From assembly GCF_016908145.1 (NCBI RefSeq), contig NZ_JAFBDI010000004.1:20834-84833 (forward strand): a DNA stretch of 64,000 bases. The letters run 5' to 3'. This DNA comes from Marinitoga litoralis. Lineage in GTDB: Bacteria; Thermotogota; Thermotogae; Petrotogales; Petrotogaceae. A model generated the notes under the pieces. That model saw only the letters and a list, made by a program, of their open reading frames with translations. It was not told where the DNA came from and did no database searches. Shown piece after piece: positions 1-9,303 of this stretch (its first letter is position 1; each line of letters opens with the position of its first letter). The position numbers and the translations under genes are program-made.

Positions 1-2
1 CT

Positions 3-2060
3 GCACTAATAGGATTATTTCAAATTAGACTAAATGTTGATATGAAAGCCTTTTTGCCAAGTAGTTCTGAATATTTAGATAGTTATTCTATTATTGAAAA
101 AAAATATGATTTATCAGATCAACTTATGGTGATGTTAGAAACAGATAAAAATCCATTGGAAGATTTAGAATTATATAGAAAATTATGGTCATTACAAAGA
201 GAATTAGAAAATATAGAAGGAATAAATTTTATTTCAAGTTTATTTCCTCAATCATTTCCTGGATATAACATAAAATCTCCTGAGGATATTAATGAGAATT
301 TTTTAAATAAAATTTCTCAAATATCCATGTTTAAAGATAAGTTCTTTAAAGAAAAAGATGGAAAATATTATACCTTACTAACAATTCCTTTAAAAACTGA
401 TGATTTTAAAGTAATAGATATAATTGAGGAAGTATTAAAAGACGTTACACATTATAACGGTGGAACATTATATTTTACTAAAAAATTATTTGATTATCTA
501 TTGAGTATTGTAATATTTTTGCCACCATTTGCATTTTTAACAATGCTATTAATCTTTTCTCTTCAATTAGGATCAAAGAAATTAGCATTATTTTCAGTTA
601 TACCTGCAGGATTAGGAGCATTATGGACATTGGGATTAATGGGATGGTCAGGAAGAGAATTGAGTTTGGCAAGTGTTTTGGTTCCAATTTTTACAATTAT
701 CATGGGTAGTGCTGATGGTATGCATTTTTTAACTCATTATGTAGAATATATAGAAAGAGGATTAGATAAAAAAAGTGCAACTGTAGAAACATTAAAAAGT
801 ACAGGTATTGCAATGATAATGACAACAGTTACTACAATAATAGGATTTATTTCCATGGTGTTTATTAATTCAAATATGATGAGGGAAATGGGATTATGGA
901 CATCATTTGGTATTGGTTTTGCTGGTATAGCAACATTATATATTTTGCCTGTAATTATAGCTGGTAATATAGAATTAAAAAGGAAAAAAGCACATATGTT
1001 TGATGCGAGTTTTTTAAAAAGATTTTGGAATAAAAAAGGTGTATTTACATATATAGTCTTAATTTTGATATTTGCATTATTAATTCCTACAATAACCGTA
1101 AAATTTGATCAAATAAGTATGTTTAAAAAATACACAAAAGTTAGAAAAGATTATGAGAAATTAACATCAGTATTTGATTTTAATATACCAATTATGGTTG
1201 ATTTTCAAACAACAAAAGACCCTTTAGATAAAACATATTTAGATGAAATGAAAATATTAGAAAATGAATTAGAAGATAGTATATCTATGTTTAATTATCC
1301 ACAACAATTTTTAGATGTAATGGGTAGAGAATTTTTTAATTTCAAATCATATCCTAATTCAATTCAAGTATTAATAATAAAAAATGCAGTAAAAAATAAT
1401 CCATCCATACCATTATTTGACTTAATAGAAGGAAAAAGTTATTTAGGAATAATTACTACAAAAGATAACAATCAAGGTACATTAGAGAAGATACAAAAAG
1501 TTGTATCTAATTTAAAGAATGATGATGTATTTACTGATATAAAAGTATCTGGAATGCCATATGTATTCAATGAAATGAATACTACTGTTTTAAATAGTCA
1601 AATAAAAAGTATTATAATTAGTTTGATATTGGTATTTATATCTATATTTGTAATGATAAGAAGTTTAAAAATATCATTTTATGGAATATTACCATTATTA
1701 GGAGCACTTATAGCCGAATTTGGAGTAATGGCATTATTTAAAATCCCATTAAATATACAAAGTGCATTAATGGCAAATATTACAATAGGTGTTGGTGTTG
1801 ATTATGCTATTCATATGATAGGTACATATAGATATTATAAGACAAGAAGTGAAAACCCAATAGAAGAAACATTTAATGTTGTTCAAAAACCGATATTAGC
1901 TAATGCTATAGGTTTGGCTTTAGGATTATCAATTTTGAATTTTTCACCATTTACATTCCATTCATACCTTTCAATAATAATGTGGGTAGGTATGATAAGT
2001 GCATCGATGTTCACATTAATGTTATTACCAAATTTCTTTAAAGAAAAAAGGGGTTCGTAA
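3..2060 (+). CDS. RND/MMPL-family exporter (5' end outside window)
   Basis: This is the C-terminal 685 residues of a large inner-membrane transporter; the reading frame is open to the window edge, so the true start lies upstream and the ATG at 42 is internal. The protein has the two-halved RND plan: a membrane bundle at about residues 165-320, a periplasmic domain, and a second bundle at the C-terminus. The motifs SADGMHFL in the first bundle and GVGVDYAIH in the second are the TM4-type signatures of the MMPL/hydrophobe-exporter branch, with the intramembrane Asp of proton-driven members. Substrate is unknown; such proteins move lipids or hydrophobic compounds. The stop codon lies inside a terminator-like hairpin. 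Confidence 0.85.
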   Translation, partial: ALIGLFQIRLNVDMKAFLPSSSEYLDSYSIIEKKYDLSDQLMVMLETDKNPLEDLELYRKLWSLQRELENIEGINFISSLFPQSFPGYNIKSPEDINENFLNKISQISMFKDKFFKEKDGKYYTLLTIPLKTDDFKVIDIIEEVLKDVTHYNGGTLYFTKKLFDYLLSIVIFLPPFAFLTMLLIFSLQLGSKKLALFSVIPAGLGALWTLGLMGWSGRELSLASVLVPIFTIIMGSADGMHFLTHYVEYIERGLDKKSATVETLKSTGIAMIMTTVTTIIGFISMVFINSNMMREMGLWTSFGIGFAGIATLYILPVIIAGNIELKRKKAHMFDASFLKRFWNKKGVFTYIVLILIFALLIPTITVKFDQISMFKKYTKVRKDYEKLTSVFDFNIPIMVDFQTTKDPLDKTYLDEMKILENELEDSISMFNYPQQFLDVMGREFFNFKSYPNSIQVLIIKNAVKNNPSIPLFDLIEGKSYLGIITTKDNNQGTLEKIQKVVSNLKNDDVFTDIKVSGMPYVFNEMNTTVLNSQIKSIIISLILVFISIFVMIRSLKISFYGILPLLGALIAEFGVMALFKIPLNIQSALMANITIGVGVDYAIHMIGTYRYYKTRSENPIEETFNVVQKPILANAIGLALGLSILNFSPFTFHSYLSIIMWVGMISASMFTLMLLPNFFKEKRGS

Positions 2061-2072
2061 GAACTCCTTTTA
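2047..2072 (+). terminator. Hairpin overlapping the stop of the RND gene
   Basis: GGGGTTC pairs with GAACTCC around a GTAA loop, flanked by A-rich and T-rich runs (AAA before, TTTT after). The stem includes the stop codon. It probably ends transcription of the exporter before the patatin gene; a TATAAT at 2079-2084 just beyond it could be the next -10 box. Confidence 0.6.
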
Positions 2073-2135
2073 ATATGTTATAATGCTATGTGGGAATAAT
2101 AAAATTCAGGATGTGAGAGTATAAAAAAAAGCATA

Positions 2136-2924
2136 ATGATTATTATGATACTATTAATTATAAATATTTTAATTATAAATATTTCTGTTTTTTCAAAAAC
2201 ATTATTAGTGCTCGGAGGTGGCGGAGCTGCTGGAGCATATGAAGTAGGTGTATTAAAATATATTGAGGAAAGTAATATTGAAATAGATGGAGTATTTGGT
2301 GTTTCTGCGGGAGCATTAAATGGAGCTGGATACGTTATGGGTAAATTAAATGAAGTAGAAGAATTATGGAAAAGTATTGATGATAATGATGTATATGATT
2401 TAGATAAAAATGATCATCATAATAAACTAAATCCGTTTATAGTAGATCCTTCACCATTATATAAATTTTTAAAAGAAATAATATCTGAAGAATTAATATT
2501 AAATTCTAAGTATGATTTTGGCATATTGACATTTAATATAACAGACTTTAAACCTATTTTTTTGAAAAAGGAAGATATGAAAGGAAAAATGTTAGACTAT
2601 ATTTTTGCTAGTGCAAGTTATCCATTATTTGGAACAATAGAAATAGATGGAAAAAAGTATACAGATGGAGGGGTGTTTTCTAACACATATCCAGCATTAT
2701 TAGCTGATAGATATGGATATGATAAAGTTATAGCAGTTTTTCCCGTATTAGATATGCCAACAGATTGGGTTATATATTCAATATTAAAAACAAAAAAGAA
2801 TATAACAATTATAAGGCCATCAGATTCTGTTCCATTTCCACTTAATTTTTCTCCATCATATTCTGAAGAATTAATTGAGATGGGATATAATGATGCAAAG
2901 AAAAAATTAAGAGGATGGAATTAA
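2136..2924 (+). CDS. Patatin-like phospholipase with signal peptide
   Basis: A 262-residue patatin-family serine lipase/acyl hydrolase. A hydrophobic N-terminus (residues 1-20) suggests export or membrane anchoring. The oxyanion-hole motif GGGGAAGAY is at about residue 27, the nucleophile elbow GVSAG at about 55, and the catalytic Asp in DGG at about 180, so the Ser-Asp dyad is complete. It would hydrolyse acyl esters of membrane lipids. Upstream ribosome-site sequence is weak (GTGAGAG), and ATG 2136 is the only sensible start. It converges on sdaAA, and the two stop codons lie inside one palindrome. Physiological substrate is unknown. Confidence 0.88.
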   Translation: MIIMILLIINILIINISVFSKTLLVLGGGGAAGAYEVGVLKYIEESNIEIDGVFGVSAGALNGAGYVMGKLNEVEELWKSIDDNDVYDLDKNDHHNKLNPFIVDPSPLYKFLKEIISEELILNSKYDFGILTFNITDFKPIFLKKEDMKGKMLDYIFASASYPLFGTIEIDGKKYTDGGVFSNTYPALLADRYGYDKVIAVFPVLDMPTDWVIYSILKTKKNITIIRPSDSVPFPLNFSPSYSEELIEMGYNDAKKKLRGWN

Positions 2925-2935
2925 TTCCATCCTCT
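2910..2935. terminator. Bidirectional terminator spanning both stop codons
   Basis: A perfect 26-bp palindrome (13-bp arms beginning AGAGGATGG) with T-rich sequence on the plus side and A-rich on the other. It contains the last codons and the stops of both the patatin gene (plus) and sdaAA (minus), so each transcript ends in the same hairpin and both proteins end in RGWN. Confidence 0.8.
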
Positions 2936-3784
2936 TTTTATATTCTCTACTAATTTTCTAGCAGTTGGTGTAGCGGCAATCCCACCATTCCCAGTTTCTC
3001 TTAAATCTTCATGCATCATCTTTCCTACTCTATACATTGCATCTACAACTTCATCAAAAGGAATAACGCTTTCAACGCCTGCTAATGCCATTTCAGCAGT
3101 GGCAATAGCTACATTTGCAGCAGAAGCATTTCTTTTTACACATGGGACTTCTACAAATCCACCAACAGGGTCACAAACAAGTCCCATTAACGATTTCAAT
3201 GCTAAAGAAGCAGCATGACCACATTTTTCTGCATCTTTTGAGAAATAATATGTCAAAGCAGCTGATGCCATAGCTGCAGCTGTACCTATTTCGGCTTGAC
3301 ATCCTCCTGCTGCACCAGAAATAGTTGCTTTTTTGGCTATAACATTTCCAATAGCACCTGCTATAATAAATGAAGAAACTAGTTCATCAAATGATGCATT
3401 ATGAACTTTTTTTAATGCATATAATATTGCAGGTACAACACCACAAGAGCCTGCAGTAGGACATGCAACAATTCTACCCATAGCAGCATTATTTTCTGCT
3501 GTTGAAATAGCGGTTATAGTTGCAACATAATTGAAATCGCTTAATAATTTTGGAGAATGATTTAATAATTTTGGAGCATTATCTCCAGTTAAACCAGTTA
3601 AACTTTCATGTTTTTTCCCATAATTTTTTTCAGATTCAGTAAGCATAACCTCTACTAATCTTTTCATATTGTTTTTTATTATCACAGGATCCATACCAGT
3701 TTCTACCATTTCTTCAGTTAAAATAACTTCATCAAAAGGGATATTGGTTTCTCTCCATATATCTAATAGATTTTTAAAGGTCAT
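2921..3784 (-). CDS. sdaAA: L-serine dehydratase, iron-sulfur dependent, alpha subunit
   Basis: A 287-residue catalytic subunit of the two-subunit, [4Fe-4S]-dependent L-serine ammonia-lyase, which converts L-serine to pyruvate and ammonia. Cluster-ligand cysteines are visible in CPTAGSCG, CDPVGG and VPCVKRN, and the glycine-rich GNGGIAATPTARK end is typical. Its start overlaps the stop of the upstream beta-subunit gene by 4 bp, so the two are translationally coupled. Length fits the alpha subunit of this class. Role: serine catabolism for pyruvate in a fermenting cell. Confidence 0.95.
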   Translation of the reverse strand: MTFKNLLDIWRETNIPFDEVILTEEMVETGMDPVIIKNNMKRLVEVMLTESEKNYGKKHESLTGLTGDNAPKLLNHSPKLLSDFNYVATITAISTAENNAAMGRIVACPTAGSCGVVPAILYALKKVHNASFDELVSSFIIAGAIGNVIAKKATISGAAGGCQAEIGTAAAMASAALTYYFSKDAEKCGHAASLALKSLMGLVCDPVGGFVEVPCVKRNASAANVAIATAEMALAGVESVIPFDEVVDAMYRVGKMMHEDLRETGNGGIAATPTARKLVENIKRGWN

Positions 3785-4431
3785 ATATTATCACTTCCAA
3801 CATAAAAATATTTAATAACGCATTCTAAATTTCCTAATTCATTTAAATTAGATGGTTTTTCATCTAATTCTAAAATAGTTAAAGCACGACCTTCAATTAT
3901 ATTTGTTCTTTTTAAATATAAGTTTGCAACATTAACACTTATCACTTTTAAAATATTTTCCAAAGCTCCTTTTATATCCTTATTAACAACAATTAATGTA
4001 TTATAATCTCCAGATAAATCACAATCAACACCATTTATCTTATTAATTTTAATTGCACCACCACCAATAGATGATCCTTGTACTTCATTAATTTTATTAT
4101 CCTTTTTTGATCTAATAAGAACAGTATTTGGATTTACATCGCCTAAATCAGTTTCAATAAAAGAATATTTGAGATTATGTTTTTTTGCTAAATCATATGC
4201 ATTTTTTATATCATAATCATATTCTCTTAAACCTAAAACACCAGCAATTAAAGCTCTGTCAGTACCATGACCCAAATAAGTTTTTGCAAAAGAACCGTGT
4301 AAATAAAATTCCACTTCATCAGGAATACCTTCAATGAGCTTATATGAAAATCTGGCAATTTTTAATGCGCCTAATGTATGAGAACTTGAAGGACCAACCA
4401 TAACAGGCCCAACTACATCTAACATGCCCAT
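3781..4431 (-). CDS. sdaAB: L-serine dehydratase, iron-sulfur dependent, beta subunit
   Basis: A 216-residue beta subunit. The N-terminal half carries the signature GPVMVGPSSSHTLGALKIA (residues 8-26), which helps form the active-site region. The C-terminal part (about 145-216) reads as an ACT domain, likely binding serine as a regulator. ATG 4431 is chosen over ATG 4425 because the GAGGTG ribosome site sits 5 bases away. First gene of a two-gene operon with sdaAA, transcribed divergently from nadE. Confidence 0.93.
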   Translation of the reverse strand: MGMLDVVGPVMVGPSSSHTLGALKIARFSYKLIEGIPDEVEFYLHGSFAKTYLGHGTDRALIAGVLGLREYDYDIKNAYDLAKKHNLKYSFIETDLGDVNPNTVLIRSKKDNKINEVQGSSIGGGAIKINKINGVDCDLSGDYNTLIVVNKDIKGALENILKVISVNVANLYLKRTNIIEGRALTILELDEKPSNLNELGNLECVIKYFYVGSDNI

Positions 4432-4528
4432 AATATCACCTCTTTGATATATGTATATATATTATAGCATAAAAGCAATATCTGGATTTTTTTTGTAACA
4501 TGCGATATAATAATATAGGGGCGATAAA

Positions 4529-5356
4529 ATGATTAAAAAAATAGAATCGTTTATAAAAGAAAATATTGAAAAATATGGATATAATGGTGCTATAATAGGA
4601 ATAAGCGGAGGAATTGACTCTGCTGTAGTGGGTAAATTATGTGTTGATTCGTTAGGAAAAGAAAGGGTAAAGGGATTAATATTACCAGAAAGGGATTCAT
4701 CACCAGAAACAATTGAAGATGCTAAACTAGTTTGTGATTTTTTAGGAATTGAATATAGAATTGTAAAAATATCTCCGATTTTAAGAAAAATAGGTGTATA
4801 TAATTTAGAGCCACCAACATTTTTTATTCCAAGAAAAATCCAAGAAAATTATGCAAAAAAAGAATTTGAAAAGAGAAGTTATATAAACGATTTAAAAAAT
4901 CAAGGAGATAAAGATTTTTTAAAAGGTTTAGCGTATTATAGGATAAAACATAGAATAAGAATGGTATTATTGTATTATTATGCAGAACAAATAAATTATG
5001 CAGTTATTGGAACGACTAATAAAACAGAGTTAAAAACAGGATTTTATGTGAAATATGGAGATGATTCTGTAGATATAGAACCAATAATGCATTTGTATAA
5101 AACCCAAGTGTTTGAATTAGCAAGGCAGTTAAATATACCGGAAAAAATAATAAATAAATCACCTTCACCTGATTTAATTCCAGGAATAACAGATGAATAT
5201 GCCATGGGTATTAGTTATAATGATTTAGATAGAATATTAATTAAAATGGAAAATAATGAAGGTTTAAGTAATGAAGATAAAAATATGATTGAAAAAGTAA
5301 AAAATATTTTAGAAGCTGCAAAATTTAGAGAGGTAAAAAATATACATATGGAGTGA
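4529..5356 (+). CDS. nadE: NAD synthetase, ammonia-dependent type
   Basis: A 275-residue NAD+ synthase that amidates deamido-NAD+ in the last step of NAD biosynthesis. The PP-loop SGGIDSA is at residues 26-32, IGTTNKTE and the GDDSVDIEP region follow, and the end SPSPDLIPGITDE fits the family. No nitrilase-type glutaminase domain is present, so ammonia (or an outside glutaminase) supplies the nitrogen; the adjacent serine dehydratase releases ammonia, but a link is only suggestive. A TATAAT at 4506-4511 may be its -10 box. Followed after 5 bp by the HD-GYP gene. Confidence 0.95.
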   Translation: MIKKIESFIKENIEKYGYNGAIIGISGGIDSAVVGKLCVDSLGKERVKGLILPERDSSPETIEDAKLVCDFLGIEYRIVKISPILRKIGVYNLEPPTFFIPRKIQENYAKKEFEKRSYINDLKNQGDKDFLKGLAYYRIKHRIRMVLLYYYAEQINYAVIGTTNKTELKTGFYVKYGDDSVDIEPIMHLYKTQVFELARQLNIPEKIINKSPSPDLIPGITDEYAMGISYNDLDRILIKMENNEGLSNEDKNMIEKVKNILEAAKFREVKNIHME

Positions 5357-5361
5357 TTTAA

Positions 5362-6966
5362 ATGCATTTCGAATTAAATCAGAATGTTATAGATAATATT
5401 CCAAAATTAATATCATTATTAGAATCCCTATCTAAAGAAAATGAAGATATGGATCAGTTCTATAATGAATTATTAAAAACTGCTATTAAAATAATACCTG
5501 AAGCAGACTATGGATCTTTAATTTTAATAAATAAAAATAAAAATTCATGGTCTTGGTTATCTGTTGTGGGACACAATGAAGAATTATTGAAAAAAATGAC
5601 ATTTCATATAAAAGCGGATGATTTAATTGATGGAAATGTTGTGTTATATGATGATGTAATAGAGTATAGAAAAAAATATATGCCTAATTATGTATATAAT
5701 ATGTTGCAAAAAGCAACTACTCCTATTAAATGCACATTGGCAAATTATGTAAAAATAAGTGAAAATCTGTTTATTGATTTTTCATTAGATATTGATAAAA
5801 ATAGTGAAAAAACATTTTCAAAAGATTCTAAAGAAATATTAAAATTATTTGGTAATATAGCAAAAATATTTTTAAAAAATAAAATGGAAAAAAATAAACT
5901 AAATGAATTGAATAAAGAATTAAAATATAAAAATTATCAATTGTTAGAGATGAATAAGAAAATACAAAAAATGTATAATAATGCATTAGATATAATAAAT
6001 AATATGGCTAATATTACTTTAAATATAAAAGATGAAGAAAGCCTATTAAAAAACGTTTTTAGAACATTAGTGAAAATTATTCCTTTTGCCGAAAAAGCGA
6101 TATTAGTTGAAAAAGAAAAGGATAAGTTGGTAATAATTGATAAAATAGGATTTGAAAAATTAGTAATGAATGAACTAAGTGTAAAAGAAAACAATAAAAA
6201 CATTGTAGAATTTTTTGAACTTAGTGGTAAATATATTCAAACTCAGTTTGATAAAAAGACAGATATATACATTGAAATAAATGAAGAATTTGATAATGAG
6301 TTGTTTAATGTATATAGTATTAATGATAGTTTAGAAAAATTAATTTATTCATTTTCAGAATTAAATGAGAAACTAATAAAAACTAAAGAGCTAATTAAAA
6401 AAGTAATATTGGCATTTATCAATTTAAGCGATTTGAATGAAATATATAATATAAAACATTCTGAAAGTACAGCATATTATGCAAAAATAATAGGAAAAGA
6501 ATTGGGATTTGATAATGATAGGTTGGATAAATTATATTGGGCTGCTTTAATGCATGATATAGGAAAAATAGGAATACCTAGTAATATTTTAGTAAAAACA
6601 TCAAAACTAACACCAGAAGAATTTGAGATTGTAAAAAAACATACTATCATAGGGCATGATGTTATATTAAAATTTTTAGAAGATGAGGAATTAGCAGATA
6701 TAGTAAAATATCATCATGAAAGATATGATGGAAAAGGCTATCCAGAAGGATTAAAGGGAGAAGAGATACCTTTAGAATCTAGGATAATAGCTGTAGCAGA
6801 TGCTTATATCGAAATGACAACATTTAAAGAATATAGGGGAATATATTCGAGAGAAGGAGCTGTAAAAGTAATAAAAGAAAACAAAGGGACTCAATTTGAC
6901 CCAATAATATCTGATATATTTATTAATTTTTTGAATCAAAAAAATAAATTAGACGAAACCTTTTAG
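5362..6966 (+). CDS. GAF-like sensor with HD-GYP phosphodiesterase domain
   Basis: A 534-residue soluble protein. Residues about 20-180 look like a GAF-type sensor, followed by a coiled-coil (about 180-215), a second weakly GAF-like part (about 215-350), and an HD-GYP domain (about 365-530). HD-GYP enzymes hydrolyse cyclic-di-GMP. Metal and signature residues are present: HDIGK at about 398 and HHERYDGKGYP at 451-461. The usual ADAFDAMT motif is altered to ADAYIEMT. It lies 5 bp after nadE but functionally belongs with the chemosensory region that follows; it converges on the response-regulator gene across a shared hairpin. Confidence 0.88.
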   Translation: MHFELNQNVIDNIPKLISLLESLSKENEDMDQFYNELLKTAIKIIPEADYGSLILINKNKNSWSWLSVVGHNEELLKKMTFHIKADDLIDGNVVLYDDVIEYRKKYMPNYVYNMLQKATTPIKCTLANYVKISENLFIDFSLDIDKNSEKTFSKDSKEILKLFGNIAKIFLKNKMEKNKLNELNKELKYKNYQLLEMNKKIQKMYNNALDIINNMANITLNIKDEESLLKNVFRTLVKIIPFAEKAILVEKEKDKLVIIDKIGFEKLVMNELSVKENNKNIVEFFELSGKYIQTQFDKKTDIYIEINEEFDNELFNVYSINDSLEKLIYSFSELNEKLIKTKELIKKVILAFINLSDLNEIYNIKHSESTAYYAKIIGKELGFDNDRLDKLYWAALMHDIGKIGIPSNILVKTSKLTPEEFEIVKKHTIIGHDVILKFLEDEELADIVKYHHERYDGKGYPEGLKGEEIPLESRIIAVADAYIEMTTFKEYRGIYSREGAVKVIKENKGTQFDPIISDIFINFLNQKNKLDETF

Positions 6967-6978
6967 GGTTTCGTCTAA
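6949..6978 (-). terminator. Terminator between convergent HD-GYP and response-regulator genes
   Basis: A 12-bp perfect stem (TTAGACGAAACC with its complement) around TTTTAG. The loop holds the plus-strand stop codon and the right arm holds the minus-strand stop. The T-rich tail is on the minus strand, so it chiefly ends the CheX-kinase-regulator operon. Confidence 0.75.
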
Positions 6979-7379
6979 AATGAATTTCTAAATGCATTTC
7001 TCCAACGCTCTATTCTAGCAAATGAACATTTTAATATTTCTTCAATTTCTTTTGTAGAAAAAGGTTTTAATAAATAATCATCTGCACCGGCTTCTATTGA
7101 TTCAAGAACTCTTTCCATAGTGGAATTTCCAGTAATCATAATAACTTGTATAAGTGAATTTAATTCTTTTACTTTTTTTAAAAATTCAAATGCATCAAGT
7201 CCAGGCATTACTATATCTAATAAAACTATATGGTATTGATCTTCATTAATCTTTTTTAATGCAACATCAGCATTTTCTGCAGTCTGTATTCTAGTGTTTT
7301 CAAAATTCAATTCTATATAATCTTTTAAAACCTCTCTAATTCCTGGTTCGTCATCAACAATTAATACTTTCCAAGCCAT
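6975..7379 (-). CDS. Single-domain response regulator
   Basis: A 134-residue CheY-like receiver with a short extra C-terminal helix. Acidic pocket D9/D10, phospho-acceptor D55, switch T83 and K105 are all present. There is no DNA-binding or enzyme domain. The tail (ARIERWRNAF) resembles that of the receiver at 21562-21954 (ERVKRWKKTL), which suggests paralogues or a common partner. It lies 2 bp downstream of a histidine kinase gene and is its likely partner. Confidence 0.92.
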   Translation of the reverse strand: MAWKVLIVDDEPGIREVLKDYIELNFENTRIQTAENADVALKKINEDQYHIVLLDIVMPGLDAFEFLKKVKELNSLIQVIMITGNSTMERVLESIEAGADDYLLKPFSTKEIEEILKCSFARIERWRNAFRNSF

Positions 7380-7381
7380 AG

Positions 7382-8686
7382 TTATTCCTCCCTTATTTTA
7401 GGAATTTTTAATATAAATTTAGTTCCTTTATTTACCTCACTCTCAACATTAATTTCAATTTTATGTTTTAAACATATATTGTATACAAAAAATAATCCAT
7501 ATCCCATACCATGTTTGGATTTTGTAGTAAAAAATGGTTCAAATATTCTTTTAATATTTTCTTTTGGAATACCCTCACCATTATCTTCAACTGTTACTGT
7601 ATATAGTTTTGAAAATTCACTAATATTAATATTAACTAATCCATTATAATTTTCTCCAATAGCTTCAATAGCATTTTCTATTAAATTAGAAAAAACAATC
7701 ATAAGCTCTTGTTTGTTTCCCATGATATAACAAGGTGTGTTGCTATGATTGAAATCAATTTTAATATTAGAAGGTGCCTTGTGTCGCATAAATCTAACAA
7801 CATCATTAATTGTTTCAATTAAATCAATTTTTGATTGTGATTTTTCTCCTTTTACTAATGATCTAAATAACCCCGTTATTTCTATAATTCTATATATATT
7901 TTCTACTATACTATTTAAATATGGTTTATATTTTTCTTCAATTAAATTATCTAACATCTCTGCTTTCATTAAAACTATAGATAATGGATTATTTATTTCA
8001 TGAAACATACCAACAATTAAATTATTTGCAATTTCTAAATATTCAAATACATTTGAACCATCTTTTTTTGATACATAGTCATATGTTTTTTCAATGTATT
8101 TTGATAAAACATCAATAGAATTATTAATATATGGAATTAAGTTTAATGGAATATCATTATTTAACTCATAATAATAAATTTTATCATAAAATTCAACGTA
8201 GTAATTTCCAAATTCTTCTGTTGATATTGAAGAAACAAATCCACTGTTTTTTATTAAATCAAGCATATTATCTATTAATTCTTCTTTTGACAAATATTGT
8301 AAAGAAAGCAAGAAAGAGAATGAATTATAGTAAAAATCCAAAATACTATACAAGTATTTTAGCTTAGTATTTACATTTATTTCAGAAAAATATTCTTTTG
8401 TTTTTGGATATAGCTCTAAAATATACTTTTCGTTATTTATTTGATGCAAATTAATAGTAAAATAATTGTCGCTATTTAATATCTTTTTATTCTTTTTTTC
8501 AGAAATGTATAAAGTAGAATTATTATCTAAAACTGTTTTAATGCTCGATTGGAAATTTGGATTAATTATATCAAATATATTATTCCCCTTAAAAAAAGCA
8601 TTAAAAGAAAAATTGCTTTTAATAATATTCCCAGATTTATCAAGTATAGCAACAGGAATATTTAGATTGTTAATATCAATTTTCAT
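7382..8686 (-). CDS. Soluble sensor histidine kinase with N-terminal PAS-like domain
   Basis: A 434-residue kinase with no obvious membrane segment. Residues 1-100 look like a small PAS fold (PVAILDKSGNIIKSN). The H-box HEINNPLS is near residue 230, followed by an ATPase domain with N-box NLIENAIEA, G1 DNGEGI, the F-box FEPFFTTK and G2 GMGYGL. All catalytic motifs are intact. It overlaps the upstream CheX-like gene by 11 bp and precedes the response regulator, forming a complete kinase-regulator-phosphatase operon next to the chemosensory operon. The signal is unknown. Confidence 0.92.
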   Translation of the reverse strand: MKIDINNLNIPVAILDKSGNIIKSNFSFNAFFKGNNIFDIINPNFQSSIKTVLDNNSTLYISEKKNKKILNSDNYFTINLHQINNEKYILELYPKTKEYFSEINVNTKLKYLYSILDFYYNSFSFLLSLQYLSKEELIDNMLDLIKNSGFVSSISTEEFGNYYVEFYDKIYYYELNNDIPLNLIPYINNSIDVLSKYIEKTYDYVSKKDGSNVFEYLEIANNLIVGMFHEINNPLSIVLMKAEMLDNLIEEKYKPYLNSIVENIYRIIEITGLFRSLVKGEKSQSKIDLIETINDVVRFMRHKAPSNIKIDFNHSNTPCYIMGNKQELMIVFSNLIENAIEAIGENYNGLVNINISEFSKLYTVTVEDNGEGIPKENIKRIFEPFFTTKSKHGMGYGLFFVYNICLKHKIEINVESEVNKGTKFILKIPKIREE

Positions 8687-9176
8687 TATTTATCTCCTCG
8701 CTAAATGCAAATAATAAATAACCAGAGATATTCTGAGATTTAATTTCAAACTTTATTGTAGTACCATTAATTAAATCATTTTCTATTTCGGAGAATGAAT
8801 ATAATATTGGTGGTGTAAAAACCAAGTTTTTTTCGTTTTCTGCTATTATACTAATAATATTCCCACAAATAATATTTCCTATTTCTAAAAACGAATCTAA
8901 CACATCTTCTGGTTGAATATTTTCAATGTTATTAAAGTTTTCTATAATACCCAAGAATTTTAAAAAGTCTGATGATAATAAAGTGAAATAGAATTTCCAA
9001 CTTTTATTTTCACTTTTTGCAGATTGATGCATTATGTAATAATTACTATTTACAATATCGCTTAATTTAGTGACTTTGATAGGAGTTGTACTCATATCAA
9101 TATCCATTCCAGTTAACTCTTTTATAATATTCTTAGATTTTTCAATTCCTTGTTTTAGTATTTCATCATTTATCAT
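8676..9176 (-). CDS. cheX: CheX-like chemotaxis phosphatase
   Basis: A 166-residue protein of CheX length. Residues 94-105 fit the CheC/CheX/FliY active-site pattern: D94 xxx E98 xx N101 xxx G105 (DSFLEIGNIICG). In CheX this Glu/Asn pair attacks phospho-CheY. The rest of the protein is diverged, so assignment rests mainly on this motif, length and context. It heads a minus-strand operon with a kinase and receiver and probably dephosphorylates that receiver or one from the divergent operon. Ribosome site GAGGTG precedes the ATG. Confidence 0.72.
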   Translation of the reverse strand: MINDEILKQGIEKSKNIIKELTGMDIDMSTTPIKVTKLSDIVNSNYYIMHQSAKSENKSWKFYFTLLSSDFLKFLGIIENFNNIENIQPEDVLDSFLEIGNIICGNIISIIAENEKNLVFTPPILYSFSEIENDLINGTTIKFEIKSQNISGYLLFAFSEEINNEN

Positions 9177-9205
9177 ATAATCACCTCGGTGTAATTTGCA
9201 ATATA

Positions 9206-9253
9206 ATTATATCATAATTTTTGATAAAAAAATATACTAAAATGTGATATAAT
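9206..9253. promoter_or_regulatory. Divergent promoter region between cheX and the chemosensory operon
   Basis: The 127-bp gap between the divergent genes holds a TATAAT on each strand: 9206-9211 reading left and 9248-9253 reading right. -35 boxes are not convincing (a TTGATA at 9221-9226 is 21 bases from the right-hand -10). Shared control of both operons from this gap is plausible. Confidence 0.4.
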
Positions 9254-9303
9254 TTTAATAAAGACTTGTATTTTTTAATAAAACTTGCATTGGGGGAATA
9301 AGT

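Noticed and set aside
5937..6203. Antisense reading frames inside large genes, here and at many other places
   Set aside because: These arise from AT-rich codon bias, lack ribosome sites and known motifs, and lie opposite genes with clear families.
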